A program made the translations under genes and the position numbers. A stretch of 64,000 nt of DNA, taken from NCBI RefSeq assembly GCF_036346105.1, contig NZ_CP107811.1:6963501-7027500 (forward strand), written 5' to 3'. The notes under the pieces were generated by a model. That model worked only from the letters and a program-made list of their open reading frames with translations. It was not told where the DNA came from and searched no databases. This DNA is from Streptomyces sp. NBC_00539 (lineage in GTDB: Bacteria > Actinomycetota > Actinomycetes > Streptomycetales > Streptomycetaceae). Positions 37,502 through 47,314 of this stretch are shown here, in pieces. Each line of letters opens with the position of its first letter. Position 1 is the first letter of the stretch.

Positions 37502-37827
37502 CCACAGAACTTGAGCCAGAGCCCGAGAACGGACAGCGAATGTTCACGAGACCGGGAGGCAGACGCAGGGCTGATCGCCTTCGCTGCGTAAATTCTCGGC
37601 ACCGACGGAGCGGGGCATCATCGGGATCCCCGGGGCACTCCTCGGCAACGCCCCTAGGTAGTGCCCGAACAGCGCAAGCTGTCCCACGCCATGGAGTAGG
37701 CCGACGTGCTGGCCCGCCCTTCCCGCGGGCCAGCCCTTGCTTACTTCGATTCTTCCGCAGGCCAGATGCCCTCCCGGTCTCGTGAACATTCGCTGTCCGT
37801 TCTCAGGTTCTGGCTCAAGTTCTGTGG
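37502..37827. repeat. 326-bp element bounded by 58-bp inverted repeats
   Basis: The left arm (37502-37559) begins CCACAGAACTTGAGCCAG; the right arm (37770-37827) is its reverse complement with two mismatches over 58 bp. The 210-bp interior has no gene. The outer ends start at the same base, as in a miniature inverted-repeat element or a remnant of an insertion sequence. I see no target-site duplication (act/tgc flank the ends). The arms could also fold into a very stable hairpin. Confidence 0.8.
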
Positions 37828-38018
37828 TGCATCAACGCTCTGTAATTGTTGATCTTCGTATTGTGCTCTGAGTAGGCCTCCTACCTGGGGATGCCGGAAG
37901 CAGGCGAAAGCAGAGGCCAACACCGGGTCACCCGAATGGACGCACCTGAGGCCTGGTGGCCCCCGGAGGGCGACTAGCGTCGGCTTTCAGGTATCCCCAT
38001 ATGGCCGAAGGAGGACCC

Positions 38019-38594
38019 ATGACCCGCATATCCCGGCGTCCCGCGGCCCGCGTGGCCGCAGCCTTCGGGATCATCGCCGCGCAGTCCCTGGCCATGGGTG
38101 CCCTGGCTGCGGGCCCAGCTCACGCTTCCGTGCAGTACTACGAGATCCGCAGTCCGGACGGCAAATGCCTGGCCGTCCCGGGATCCTCCCAGTACTCCGG
38201 CGCGGATGTAGTCCTGTGGGACTGCCTGGGAATCACGGACCAGCGGTGGCGGGTCACAGACGGCCTCGACACCCCTGTCGGGCAGTTGGAGGACCGGCCG
38301 GCCAGCCAGCAGACCGATCACATCCTCTTCGTCAAGCTCCGGGCCCAGCACAGCGACAAGTGCCTGGTCCTGACCGGGGACCGCTTCGAACTGGGTGGCG
38401 ACATCGTGCAGGCGGACTGCTCGGACCAGAATCTGAACACAGAGTGGGGCCTGGAAGGACACGGGGACCGCTTCGAGATCGGCGACGTGCACTGCGTCGG
38501 TGTGGCGGGCGGGAGACACCGCAACGGCACCCCCGTCGTCTACCAGGCCCGCACCGAGAAATGCCCGAAGTGGCTTTTCAAACCCTGGCAATGA
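38019..38594 (+). CDS. Secreted ricin-type beta-trefoil lectin
   Basis: A 191-residue exported protein. It has a signal peptide (about residues 1-35, ending near AHA-S) and one ricin-B-like beta-trefoil with repeated motifs: 'YEIRSPDGKCLAVPGSSQYS', 'ADVVLWDCLGITDQRWRV', 'HSDKCLVLTGDRFELGGDIV', 'QADCSDQNLNTEW' and 'HCVGVAGGRHRNGTPVVYQ'. The QxW motifs are partly kept (DQRW, NTEW, PKW). It probably binds carbohydrate outside the cell; there is no catalytic domain. AGGAGG lies 5 bp before the ATG at 38019, which decides the start. Confidence 0.85.
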   Translation: MTRISRRPAARVAAAFGIIAAQSLAMGALAAGPAHASVQYYEIRSPDGKCLAVPGSSQYSGADVVLWDCLGITDQRWRVTDGLDTPVGQLEDRPASQQTDHILFVKLRAQHSDKCLVLTGDRFELGGDIVQADCSDQNLNTEWGLEGHGDRFEIGDVHCVGVAGGRHRNGTPVVYQARTEKCPKWLFKPWQ

Positions 38595-39203
38595 CCTGGA
38601 TTGCTCTGAACTTTTCCTCCCGGTGAGTGCCTGGCCGCACCTCTCACGGGAGCATCGGCCCACAGCCCATCAGGCAGCCAATGCGTCACCCAGGAGTGCG
38701 GATCACGGAAGTTGGGCCAGAACCCGTTCTCATGAACAAAGCCACTGCGGCCTGGTCAGGACCCACGGGCGAGCTTCGCTCCCGCCTGGCTGCGCTCACT
38801 GCTCGTCGGTGTACGGACTCCATATGGTGGGGCCGCCACCACGCCACTCGATCAGCAGCGGATCGTCCAGCCGGACGTCGTCGGGGTCCAGGCCGGCAGC
38901 CGCGGCTACGCGGCCGGGTCGCTCTGGCCTGGCGTACAGACGGCCCCTCCAGCCCCGCGGCCACCGTCCTCCTCGCCCTGCTGCGGACCACCCTCATCGC
39001 GCCGGGAACCGACTGACCGGCCGAGGCGGACGGCGAGCCACAACGGCATTGTCGTCGCGGTCGACGAAAGTCCTGCGGACGGCATACGAGATGCGGTGCG
39101 GCGCACGGGACGGCGCAGAACAGCGGCGGTGTTCTCTCGGGCTCGTGCCGGGCACGGGCACGGGCACGGGCACGGCCGCGGCCGCGGACCGGGCCTGGGC
39201 TTG
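38595..39203. other. Intergenic stretch with no confident gene
   Basis: Open frames occur on both strands but none shows a recognisable domain or ribosome site. A short run of gggcac repeats is present near 39153-39172. Probably decayed DNA. Confidence 0.45.
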
Positions 39204-39584
39204 TCAGAACATGCTGTTGTCGTTCTTTGAGGTGGGCGGGATGACCTGGAGGACGTCCCAGTGTTCCACGATCTTGCCCAACGCGTCGAAGCGGAAGATG
39301 TCGATGCCCGCGTACTCCTCGTCGGGCCAGATCTGGTGGCAGTGCAGAACGACGTGGTCCCCTTCGGCAAAGGCGCGCTTGAATTCGACGCGCTTGCCGG
39401 GATACTCCGCGGCCATGCGTTCGAAGTAATCGATGAAGGCCTGCTTGCCGTCGGCGACGTGGGGGTTGTGCTGGACATAGGTGTCGCCGGCGTACTGGGC
39501 AATGGCTTCGGCGGGGCGGCACTGGTTGAACATGAGGTCGTAGAACGCCTTGGCCGCGGCCTTGTTCTTCTCCGGGTCGCTCAT
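39204..39584 (-). CDS. NTF2/SnoaL-like ester cyclase-type protein
   Basis: A 126-residue protein beginning [20 protein letters not shown], typical of the SnoaL-like group: '[20 protein letters not shown]', '[19 protein letters not shown]', '[19 protein letters not shown]', '[20 protein letters not shown]'. The YVQHNP segment with its histidine and the HCHQ strand line the pocket in family members. It acts on an unknown small molecule or is a moonlighting fold. Its ribosome site is weak (GGTGA). It is unrelated in sequence detail to the SnoaL-like protein at 36967. Confidence 0.85.
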   Translation of the reverse strand: MSDPEKNKAAAKAFYDLMFNQCRPAEAIAQYAGDTYVQHNPHVADGKQAFIDYFERMAAEYPGKRVEFKRAFAEGDHVVLHCHQIWPDEEYAGIDIFRFDALGKIVEHWDVLQVIPPTSKNDNSMF

Positions 39585-39649
39585 GACGGTCACCGTAGGG
39601 CTCACGTTGTCGCAGGAGCAACTGCTACCGGTGTCAGCGCGCCTCCCGG

Positions 39650-40130
39650 TCACCCTTCCGTCTTCACGCTGCCGGGCGCCCGGTGCGCCGGGGTGCCGTG
39701 TCCAGAACGGCCCACATCCTTCGTCCGTCCTCCGCGCTGTCCGTACCGACCGAGTCGACCGTGGCCAACGTCGCCACCCCGGCCGAGCACGGCGTCGTCC
39801 GGCGCCGCGCACAGATGGCTCAGGACGGCCACCAGGACCCTCTCTGCTCCTGATCACCGAGATGCACGCTGATCAGCTTCCCGCCATCCGCGACGGCGGC
39901 CTCGACGAACTGTTCGACGGCCACCGCGAGGTCTGCCACGGCCAAGCCCGGTGGTGGTCCCAGCCGAGTACGGTCTCCACGGCCTGCCGGGCGGCCTTCT
40001 TCGCCGCCCACTCGTCGGCGCGGAAGATGAACGCGACCGTGCGCCGGTTGCACACGATTATGCGCGGGCGCCGTACGGCGACTTCCGTCCTCGGCTTCGG
40101 TGCCGACTGGGGCCGCGGCTCGGTGCTCCG
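39650..40130 (-). pseudogene. Frameshifted ATP-binding (anti-sigma-type) regulator remnant
   Basis: Pieces of one protein lie in different minus-strand frames: 'RRTVAFIFRADEWAAKKAAR' and 'QAVETVLGW' (about 39960-40060), 'LAVADLAVAVEQFVEAAVAD' with '[14 protein letters not shown]' (about 39850-39950), '[16 protein letters not shown]' (about 39780) and '[19 protein letters not shown]' (about 39700). Order and spacing match small Streptomyces HATPase_c_2-like regulators. At least two frame changes are needed, so it is presumably non-functional. Confidence 0.5.
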
Positions 40131-40216
40131 CGCCCGCCCGGCTCTGCCCAAAGACATAGCCGGGATCGGTCCGCAGGTCGACACCCGGCCGCCCGACGGG
40201 ATCGATACTGGGCGAT

Positions 40217-41914
40217 GTGTCGCTCATCAGCCGTTTCCGTCGACCCGTCCCTCCCGGAGTGGCAGGTCCGGCCCGTCATGCGGGTACCGGCCGGGGAATC
40301 GGCCGGGCCGCCGGCGAGACCGCGGGGGTGACGGCCGCCGCGCTGTGCCTGTTCGCGGTCGCCCTGCGGTGGTGGGATCTGCCGCACCCCGGGTTCCAGC
40401 TGTGCGCGATCGCGGTGGCCGGGGCGCTCTTCCCCCTGCGGCGGCGCCGGCCCGGCGTGGTGCTCTTGGTCCTCGCCGTCCTCACCGGCGCGGCGCCCGT
40501 CGTCGGCCCGGTCACGGCGGCGTCCTCGTACGCGGCGGCGATTGCCGCGGGGCGCCCGCGCCGGCACGCCCGGCTGCTCGGCGGCGCGAGCCTGCTGATC
40601 TTGCTGTCGGCGGTCGCGACCGAACCCCGGGTCGGCCCCGGTTCGGTCGTCCACGCGTCGGAGCTGGCGGTGGTGCTGGCGGTGACGGCGGTGGTGGTAC
40701 CCGGCCTAGTCGGAACGGTGTACGGGCAGCAGGCCCGACTGCTGCTGGCGCTGCGCGAACGCGGTGACGCGGCCGAGCGCGCCCGCCGGTCCGCGGACAG
40801 CGAGGCGCGCACCCGTGAGCGGTCCAGGATCGCCGCCGAGATGCACGACCTGGTGGGGCACCGGCTCAGCCTCATCTCGCTGCACGCCGGCGGCCTGGAA
40901 CTCGCCCTCGGCGAGGCCGATCCGGGGCTGCGGGAGGAGGCGCTCCTGGTACGGCGCACCACCCGGGACGCGATGCGCGAACTGCGGCAGGCTCTAGGGG
41001 TGCTCGGCCCGCTGGGCCGGGACACCGGGCCGGACGCGCTGACCGACGCCACCGGCACCCGGGCCGACGTCGAGGCGCTGGTCGCGGAGTCCCGGGGTGG
41101 CGGGATCGCCGTGCGCCTGGAGTGGAGCGGCCCCGATCTCGACGCGCGGCCTGCGCCGGTACGGCGGGCGGTGCACCGGGTGGTGCGCGAGGCGCTGACG
41201 AACGTGCACCGGTACGCGCCGGGCTCCCCCGTGCTCGTGCGGGTCGAGCATGAGGACCGGATGGTGCGTCTGACCGTCCGCAACGGCGCGTCGGCCGCCC
41301 GTGCCGGGACACCGGCACCGGATGGTGTCGGGACCGGGCGCGGCCTGCCGGGCCTGCGCGAGCGGGTCGAGCTGCTCGGCGGCGTCTTCGAGGCGGGTGC
41401 GCTGCCGTCCGGCGGGTTCGGCGTGTCGGCGGCCGTCCCGGCGGAGCCGGACGACGCCGTCGTGCGCGATCCGTTCGCCCCCGGCGCGGAGGCCTCCCCG
41501 CCGGAGGCGTTCGACACCGCCGCAGGGACCCTAGCGCACGCTCCTCGGACCGTCAGGGCCTTGGCGTCCGGTCTGGGGGCCGTGGCGCTGTGGGTGCTGA
41601 TGGCGCTCTCGATCAGCCTGGTGTACGGCCAGCCGAGGGGCGTCGTCCAGCCGCCGAAGCCCCGCCTCGGCATGAGCTACGAGGAGTTGAAGGGGGTCTT
41701 CGACAATCCGGCCGTACGTGCCGCGGCCACTGGACACGAACCACCGCGCCCCGTCGCCGCGACGGGGTGCGTGTACCCGCCCGCGGGAACCGGCCCCCGC
41801 CCCGGTGCCTTCGCCGTCACCCGCTACTGCTTCGACGCCTCGCAGCGCCTCATCTCCATCGACCGTTTCACCGTCGCGTCCGTACGGGACGCACCGCCCT
41901 GGGAGACCAAGTGA
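40217..41914 (+). CDS. NarL-type sensor histidine kinase with C-terminal extracytoplasmic domain
   Basis: A 565-residue kinase. Several membrane helices occupy about residues 38-180, then a HisKA_3 dimerisation/phosphoacceptor region with H210 in 'RIAAEMHDLVGHRLSLI', then a HATPase domain with 'VVREALTNVHRYAPGSPV' and 'GVGTGRGLPGLRERVELLGG'. Unusually, a further membrane helix (about 455-475, VALWVLMALSISLVYG) and a ~90-residue extracytoplasmic tail follow, starting 'LGMSYEELKGVFDNPAVRAA' and containing two cysteines. The tail could sense a signal. The stop overlaps the response regulator start (GTGA), so the pair is coupled. The GTG start at 40217 is plausible but not certain. Confidence 0.88.
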   Translation: MSLISRFRRPVPPGVAGPARHAGTGRGIGRAAGETAGVTAAALCLFAVALRWWDLPHPGFQLCAIAVAGALFPLRRRRPGVVLLVLAVLTGAAPVVGPVTAASSYAAAIAAGRPRRHARLLGGASLLILLSAVATEPRVGPGSVVHASELAVVLAVTAVVVPGLVGTVYGQQARLLLALRERGDAAERARRSADSEARTRERSRIAAEMHDLVGHRLSLISLHAGGLELALGEADPGLREEALLVRRTTRDAMRELRQALGVLGPLGRDTGPDALTDATGTRADVEALVAESRGGGIAVRLEWSGPDLDARPAPVRRAVHRVVREALTNVHRYAPGSPVLVRVEHEDRMVRLTVRNGASAARAGTPAPDGVGTGRGLPGLRERVELLGGVFEAGALPSGGFGVSAAVPAEPDDAVVRDPFAPGAEASPPEAFDTAAGTLAHAPRTVRALASGLGAVALWVLMALSISLVYGQPRGVVQPPKPRLGMSYEELKGVFDNPAVRAAATGHEPPRPVAATGCVYPPAGTGPRPGAFAVTRYCFDASQRLISIDRFTVASVRDAPPWETK

Positions 41915-42585
41915 ACCAGCCCACCGAGCCGATCCGCGTCCTGCTCGCCGACGACGAGGCGATGATCCGGCACGGGGTCCGGCTGATCCTGCGCCATGCC
42001 GAGGGCATCGAGGTGGTGGCAGAGGCCGCCGACGGCCACGCGGCGGTCGTGGAGGCGGCCGCGCACCGACCGGACGTGGCTCTGGTAGACATCCGGATGC
42101 CGGTGTGCGACGGGCTGGCCGCGATCGCGCCGCTGCTCGCCCTCGACCCCGCGCCCCGCGTGGTGATGCTGACGACCTTCGGTGACGACGACAACGTGCT
42201 GCGGGCACTGCGGGAGGGAGCCGCCGGGTTCTTGCTGAAGGACGAAGGACCGCAGGAGCTGATCAGCGCCGTCCGATCGGCCGCAGCCGGGGACGCCGTG
42301 CTCTCGCCGGGCGTGACCGGGACGGTCATCTCCCGGATGCTGCGCTCCGAGCCCGTGCAGGACGCCGAGGCCGAGCGGGACGAGCGGATCGGCCGGCTCA
42401 CCACCCGGGAGCGGGAGGTCTTGGCGATGCTCGGGCAGGGGTTGTCGAACCAGGACGTCGCGCAGCGGCTCGGCATCGGGATCGGCACGGTGAAGACCCA
42501 TGTGGGGGCCATCTTGGACAAGACCGGTTCGGCGAGCCGGGTCCAGGCCGCGCTGCTGGCGCACCGGGCCGGTCTGGCTTCCTGA
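41911..42585 (+). CDS. NarL/LuxR-type response regulator
   Basis: A 224-residue response regulator. The receiver domain (about residues 9-125) has the acidic pair in 'VLLADDEAMIR', the phosphoacceptor D60 in 'DVALVDIRMPVCDG', a Thr in 'VVMLTTFGDDD' and the Lys in 'GFLLKDEGPQEL'. The LuxR helix-turn-helix is at about 158-220 ('LTTREREVLAMLGQGLSNQDVA', 'IGIGTVKTHVGAILDKTG'). It is coupled to the upstream kinase by GTGA overlap and lies 242 bp before the ABC exporter genes, which it probably controls. Confidence 0.93.
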   Translation: MNQPTEPIRVLLADDEAMIRHGVRLILRHAEGIEVVAEAADGHAAVVEAAAHRPDVALVDIRMPVCDGLAAIAPLLALDPAPRVVMLTTFGDDDNVLRALREGAAGFLLKDEGPQELISAVRSAAAGDAVLSPGVTGTVISRMLRSEPVQDAEAERDERIGRLTTREREVLAMLGQGLSNQDVAQRLGIGIGTVKTHVGAILDKTGSASRVQAALLAHRAGLAS

Positions 42586-42827
42586 CGCGGTCGCGCAGGC
42601 CGGCAGCCCGCCCGCCGCGCCTCTGCCCCGGGGCGGAGTTCCCCGGCCGGGTCCCAGACCTTCGGCAGAGCTGAGGCGGCGCCGGCCGGTCCTTCGGCAG
42701 AGGCCGACTGCCGTCCGCAGGACGATGTCTGCGCAGTTCAGGGCCGTGAGGATGGAGGCGTCCCCGGCTCGCGGCGCTCGTCGCGGGCCGTCGCACGCCA
42801 TGCCAGGCCACGCCAAGCGGAGTTCCG

Positions 42828-43607
42828 ATGTCCACTGCCTCCCTCCCCTCCCCCAGCAGCTTTTCCCCGGAGCCGGCCGCACGTGCGTCCGGCCTGACCA
42901 AAACGTACGGCAAGGGGGAAACCCGGGTCACCGCGCTCGACGCGGTGTCCGTGGAGTTCGCGCGGGGCCGGTTCACCGCCGTGATGGGCCCCTCGGGCTC
43001 CGGCAAGTCCACGTTGATGCACTGCATGGCCGGCTTGGACCCGGTCAGCTCGGGATCCGCCCGGATCGGCGGTACCGAACTGTCCGCGCTGAACGACCGA
43101 CAGCTCACCGAGCTGCGCAGGGAGAAGATCGGCTTCGTCTTCCAGGGTTTCAACCTGCTGCCCACCTTGACCGCACTGGAGAACATCCTGCTGCCGCTGA
43201 GGCTGGCGGGCCGCCGCCCGGAGGAGGCCTGGCTGGACACCGTCGTCGCCACCGTGGGGCTGGCGGGCAGGCTCTCGCACCGCCCGTCCGAGCTCTCCGG
43301 CGGCCAGCAGCAGCGGGTCGCGGTGGCCCGTGCACTGCTGCCCCGCCCGGAGATCGTCTTCGCTGACGAGCCCACCGGCAACCTCGACTCCCGGTCCGGG
43401 GCGGAGGTGCTGGGCTTCCTGCGCGACTCGGCGCGGGAACTGGGCCAGACCGTGGTGATGGTGACGCACGACCCGGTGGCGGCGGCCCATGCGGACCGGG
43501 TGGTCTTCCTCGCGGACGGCCGGCTCGTGGACGAGCTGCGTGACCCCACCGCCGACGCCGTGCTCGACCGGATGCTCGCGTTCGAAGCCCAGGGCCGCAC
43601 CGCCTGA
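42828..43607 (+). CDS. MacB/LolD-type ABC transporter ATP-binding protein
   Basis: A 259-residue ABC ATPase. Walker A 'GPSGSGKST', Q-loop 'FVFQGFNLLPTLTALEN', signature 'LSGGQQQRVAVARALL', Walker B 'EIVFADEPTGNLDS' and H-loop 'VMVTHD' are all present. The sequence belongs to the group that works with FtsX-type permeases as mechanotransmitters to export peptides, antibiotics or lipoproteins. The permease gene follows 56 bp later. Confidence 0.94.
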   Translation: MSTASLPSPSSFSPEPAARASGLTKTYGKGETRVTALDAVSVEFARGRFTAVMGPSGSGKSTLMHCMAGLDPVSSGSARIGGTELSALNDRQLTELRREKIGFVFQGFNLLPTLTALENILLPLRLAGRRPEEAWLDTVVATVGLAGRLSHRPSELSGGQQQRVAVARALLPRPEIVFADEPTGNLDSRSGAEVLGFLRDSARELGQTVVMVTHDPVAAAHADRVVFLADGRLVDELRDPTADAVLDRMLAFEAQGRTA

Positions 43608-43663
43608 CGCGTTCCCCGCTCGTCACCGACCTCCCGCACCCCCGCACTCCCGGAAAGCCCACC

Positions 43664-46231
43664 ATGCTGCGAACATCCCTGCGCAACGTCCTCGCGCACA
43701 AGGCGCGACTGATCATGACCGTGCTCGCGGTCTGCCTCGGCGTCGCGTTCATCACCGGCTCCCTGGTCTTCGCCGACTCCACCACCGCCGCCTACCGCGC
43801 CTCCATGTCACAGGACTACGCGGGCATCGACGTCAGCGTGACCGCGAAGTCCCGTCCGGGCGCTCAGGAGAACGAGCAGTACGGCGCGCTCGACGAGCTT
43901 CTCGTACGCCGGCTGTCCGCCGTTGCCGGTGTGGCCTCCGTCAGCCCAGCGGCGGACGGTTCGGTCACCCTGGCCGCCAAGGACGGCTCACCGATGCGGG
44001 CCACGAGCATGATGGGCCGGTTCGGCGCCGCCTACGTTCCCGGGCCCGACGGCAAGGACGACCGCCACCCGCTGACCGCCGGGCGCGCCCCCCGCAACAG
44101 CGGTGAGGTCGCCCTGGACCGCGGGACCGCGGCCGCGGCGGGTTACGTCCTCGGCGACACCGTCACCCTCGCCAAGGACGGACCGGTCCTCAGGATGCGC
44201 CTGGTGGGCCTGGTGTCCACCGAGGACAGCCGGGTCAACGCCGGCGGCACGCTGGCGGTCTTCGACAAGGACACGGCGCAGAACCTGTTCGCCGCGCCGG
44301 GGCACTACGGGCGCATCGACCTGACCGCCACGGCCGGCACCAGCCAGTCCTTGCTGTCCCAGCGGGTCACGGCGGTGCTGCCGCCCGACCGCGCCGAGGC
44401 CGTGACCGGCGCCGCGCAGGCCGACCAGCAGTCCGTCTACGTCAACAGCCGGATCCACAGCTACGAACGGCTGCCGGTGCTCTTCGCCGTGGTCTCGCTG
44501 TTCATCGGCGCGCTGCTCATCGTCAACACGTTCACCATGCTCGTGGCACAGCGCGGCCGGGAGATCGCGCTGCTGCGCGCGATCGGCGCGACCCGCCGGC
44601 AGGTGGTCCGCTCGGTCCTCGCCGAGGCCGCCCTGGTCGGGCTCGCCGCGTCCGTCCTCGGGTTCGTGGCGGGCCTCGGGGTGGCGGTGGTGCTGCCGGG
44701 CGTACTGGGCACCTCCGGCGACCTGCTGCCCGACGGGCCTCTCGTGATCGGACCGGTCACGATCCTCGCCTCGCTGGTCGTGGGCGTCGGCGTCACCGTG
44801 CTCGCCGCGTGGCTGCCGTCGCGGCGCGCGGCCCGGATCGCTCCCATCGAGGCGATGCGCACGGCCGAGCAGGCGCCGTCCGCCGCGGCGTCCCGCGTCC
44901 GCGCCGGCATCGGGCTGGTCCTGGTCGCGCTGGGCGCGGGGCTGTTGTTGTCGCTCGGCGGCGCCACCAGCGCCACCGACGCGAACCTGCGGAACGCGAT
45001 GTGCGGCGCCGGCCTCCTCGTGCTCGGTCTGATCATGAGCGCCCCGCTGCTCGCCGCCCCGGTGATCCGCTCCCTGGGCCGGTTTACCGGGCGCTTCGGC
45101 GTCGCGGGCGACCTCGCCCGCGAGAACACCCTGCGCGACCCGCGCCGTACCGCGGCCACCGCCGCCACCCTGCTGCTCAGCACGGCTCTGGTCTCCGGCC
45201 TCGCGGTCATCGACCGGTCCACCAGCTCGGCCCTCAACGCGCAGGCCGCCGCCGGGCTGAGCGCCGACTACGTCATCAGCGCCCGCGACACCACCACGGC
45301 CGTCGCCGCCGCCGACGTCCGGCGCGTCGCCGACGTGTCCGGGGTGCGGACCGCCTCCGCCGTGGCGGACTCCACCATCGACGCCGACGGCCGCGTCAGG
45401 ACCATCTCCGGGATCGATCCGAAGACCGTCGGCGAGGTGATGGAGCTGCGCTTCCTCAGCGGTTCCGCCGCAGCCCTGCGCCCGGGCGCCATAGCCGTCT
45501 CCCAGACCTTCGCTCGGGACCTGCACGTCACCACTGGCGGGCGGATCCGAGCGGGCATCGGCCCCGGATCCGGCGACCGCGAGGAGTACTACACCGTCGT
45601 CGGCGTCTACCGGGACAACCCCACCGCCCAGGACGCGATCGGATACCGCGGCGACGTGCAGGGGCGCAGCTTCCTGCCCGACTCCGTGCAGCGCATCCTG
45701 GTCCGCACCGCCGACGGCGCGGTGTCGAAGGACCTGGAGAAGCGTCTACGCGCCGCGGTGAGCGACAGCCCGCTGCTGAAGGTCCAGAGCCGCGCGGAGC
45801 TCGTCGAGGAACAGGCCGGCGTCGCCGGCGACCTGATGGCCATGGTGTTCGGGCTGCTCGCGATCGGAGTACTGGTCTCCGCACTCGGCATGGTCAACAC
45901 CCTGGCCATGTCGGTCTCGGAACGCACCCGTGAGATCGGCGTCCTGCGGGCCATCGGCATGGACCGCTCCGGTGTCCGCTGGATGATCCTCCTGGAGGCC
46001 GTCTGCGTAGCCGCCTTCGGCACCCTGCTCGGGCTGGCCGGTGGTCTGTTCGGGGCGTGGAAGGTCAGCGGACTGGCCAACGGTGCGATCCCGCAGTACT
46101 CCTTCACCGTGCCCTGGGGCACCCTCGCCTGCGTGGTGCTGCTCTCCCTGGGCGTCGGCGCCGCCGCAGCCGCCCTCCCCGCCCGCCGGGCCGCGGCCCT
46201 CAGCCCCCTACGAGCCGTCACGGAGGCCTAG
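43664..46231 (+). CDS. FtsX-type ABC transporter permease
   Basis: An 855-residue permease with one N-terminal helix (about residues 17-35, RLIMTVLAVCLGVAFITGSL), a large extracytoplasmic domain, and two FtsX core units: about 260-390 ('VSLFIGALLIVNTFTMLVAQ', 'RGREIALLRAIGATRRQVVR') and about 725-850 ('VLVSALGMVNTLAMSVSERT', 'REIGVLRAIGMDRSGVRWMI'). This is the duplicated arrangement of MacB/YknZ-like exporters in actinomycetes. Its stop codon TAG is part of the CTAG target of the adjoining insertion sequence, so the coding sequence is complete and untouched. Confidence 0.93.
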   Translation: MLRTSLRNVLAHKARLIMTVLAVCLGVAFITGSLVFADSTTAAYRASMSQDYAGIDVSVTAKSRPGAQENEQYGALDELLVRRLSAVAGVASVSPAADGSVTLAAKDGSPMRATSMMGRFGAAYVPGPDGKDDRHPLTAGRAPRNSGEVALDRGTAAAAGYVLGDTVTLAKDGPVLRMRLVGLVSTEDSRVNAGGTLAVFDKDTAQNLFAAPGHYGRIDLTATAGTSQSLLSQRVTAVLPPDRAEAVTGAAQADQQSVYVNSRIHSYERLPVLFAVVSLFIGALLIVNTFTMLVAQRGREIALLRAIGATRRQVVRSVLAEAALVGLAASVLGFVAGLGVAVVLPGVLGTSGDLLPDGPLVIGPVTILASLVVGVGVTVLAAWLPSRRAARIAPIEAMRTAEQAPSAAASRVRAGIGLVLVALGAGLLLSLGGATSATDANLRNAMCGAGLLVLGLIMSAPLLAAPVIRSLGRFTGRFGVAGDLARENTLRDPRRTAATAATLLLSTALVSGLAVIDRSTSSALNAQAAAGLSADYVISARDTTTAVAAADVRRVADVSGVRTASAVADSTIDADGRVRTISGIDPKTVGEVMELRFLSGSAAALRPGAIAVSQTFARDLHVTTGGRIRAGIGPGSGDREEYYTVVGVYRDNPTAQDAIGYRGDVQGRSFLPDSVQRILVRTADGAVSKDLEKRLRAAVSDSPLLKVQSRAELVEEQAGVAGDLMAMVFGLLAIGVLVSALGMVNTLAMSVSERTREIGVLRAIGMDRSGVRWMILLEAVCVAAFGTLLGLAGGLFGAWKVSGLANGAIPQYSFTVPWGTLACVVLLSLGVGAAAAALPARRAAALSPLRAVTEA

Positions 46232-47314
46232 GTGTATTGATCACGAGCGTTGTTGACATTCGGCTGGTCTTGAACATGACGAAGACCTCCGGTGAGGTGG
46301 GAGCTGTCTAGGAACTCACCGCACGGAGGCCTTCGTGTCCCACCGTAATGCCCGGTTGACTGTCTTCGGTAGGCGGCTACTGGTCGAACGTGTCCTCGCC
46401 GGGCGTCCGGTCGCCCATGTGGCGGCCGAGATGGGCATATCGCGGGCCACCGCCCACAAATGGGTCCGCCGCTGGCGAACGGAAGGCAACGCCGGGCTTC
46501 ACGATCGCTCCAGCCGCCCCCGCTCGACCCCCCACAGGACGCCGCCCTCGACCGAGGCCCAAGTCTGTGACCTGCGACGAAGCCGCAAACTCGGCCCCGC
46601 ACGAATCGGCCCGATCCTCGGCCTGCCCGCCTCGACCGTCCACCGGATCCTGACCCGGCACAGCCTGCACCGCCTGGCCTGGCTGGACCGGCCCACCGGA
46701 GAGCCGATCAGGCGATACGAGCGTGCCCGGCCCGGCGAGCTGGTCCATGTCGACATCAAGAAGCTCGGCAACATCCCCCACGGCGGCGGCTGGCGGGCAG
46801 TGGGCCGAACTGACGGCGACCACAACCGTCAGGCCACCACCACCCAGCGCAAAAACAGTACGCCAGTGATCGGCTACAGCTACGTCCACTCCGCCGTCGA
46901 CGACCACTCCCGCCTTGCCTACAGCGAAGTCCTCACCAACGAACGGCAGGAGACCGCCGCCGGCTTCTGGCAACGGGCTCACGCCTTCTTCACCGCCCAC
47001 GGCATCACCGTCGAACGCGTCCTGACCGACAACGGCGCCTGCTACAAGTCGAAACTCTTCACCCAGACCCTGACCGCGGCCGGCATCACCCACAAGAAGA
47101 TCAGGCCCTACCGGCCCCAGACCAACGGCAAGGTCGAACGCTTCAACCGCACCCTCCTGGACGAATGGGCCTACCAGCGGCCCTACACCAGTACCAGCGA
47201 GCGAACCGCAGCCCTGACAGACTTCCTCCACACCTACAACCACCACCGCTGCCACACCGCACTCGACGGACACCCACCCATCACCCGTGTGAACAACGCT
47301 GCGAGTCAATACAC
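46232..47314. mobile_element. IS481-type insertion sequence with CTAG target duplication
   Basis: A 1083-bp element whose ends are inverted repeats: the left begins GTGTATTGATCACGAGCG and the right end, reversed, GTGTATTGACTCGCAGCG, both continuing into CGTTGTT. CTAG stands on both sides (46228-46231 and 47315-47318), a 4-bp target duplication. It carries a single transposase gene. The insertion lies exactly at the end of the FtsX-type permease gene without changing its protein. Confidence 0.9.

Noticed and set aside
37562-37769. Small open frames inside the inverted-repeat element
   Set aside because: They mirror each other because of the repeat arms and have no ribosome site or family match.
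43988-45526. 512-codon open frame opposite the FtsX-type permease
   Set aside because: Shadow frame with Gly/Asp/Arg/His bias and no motif.
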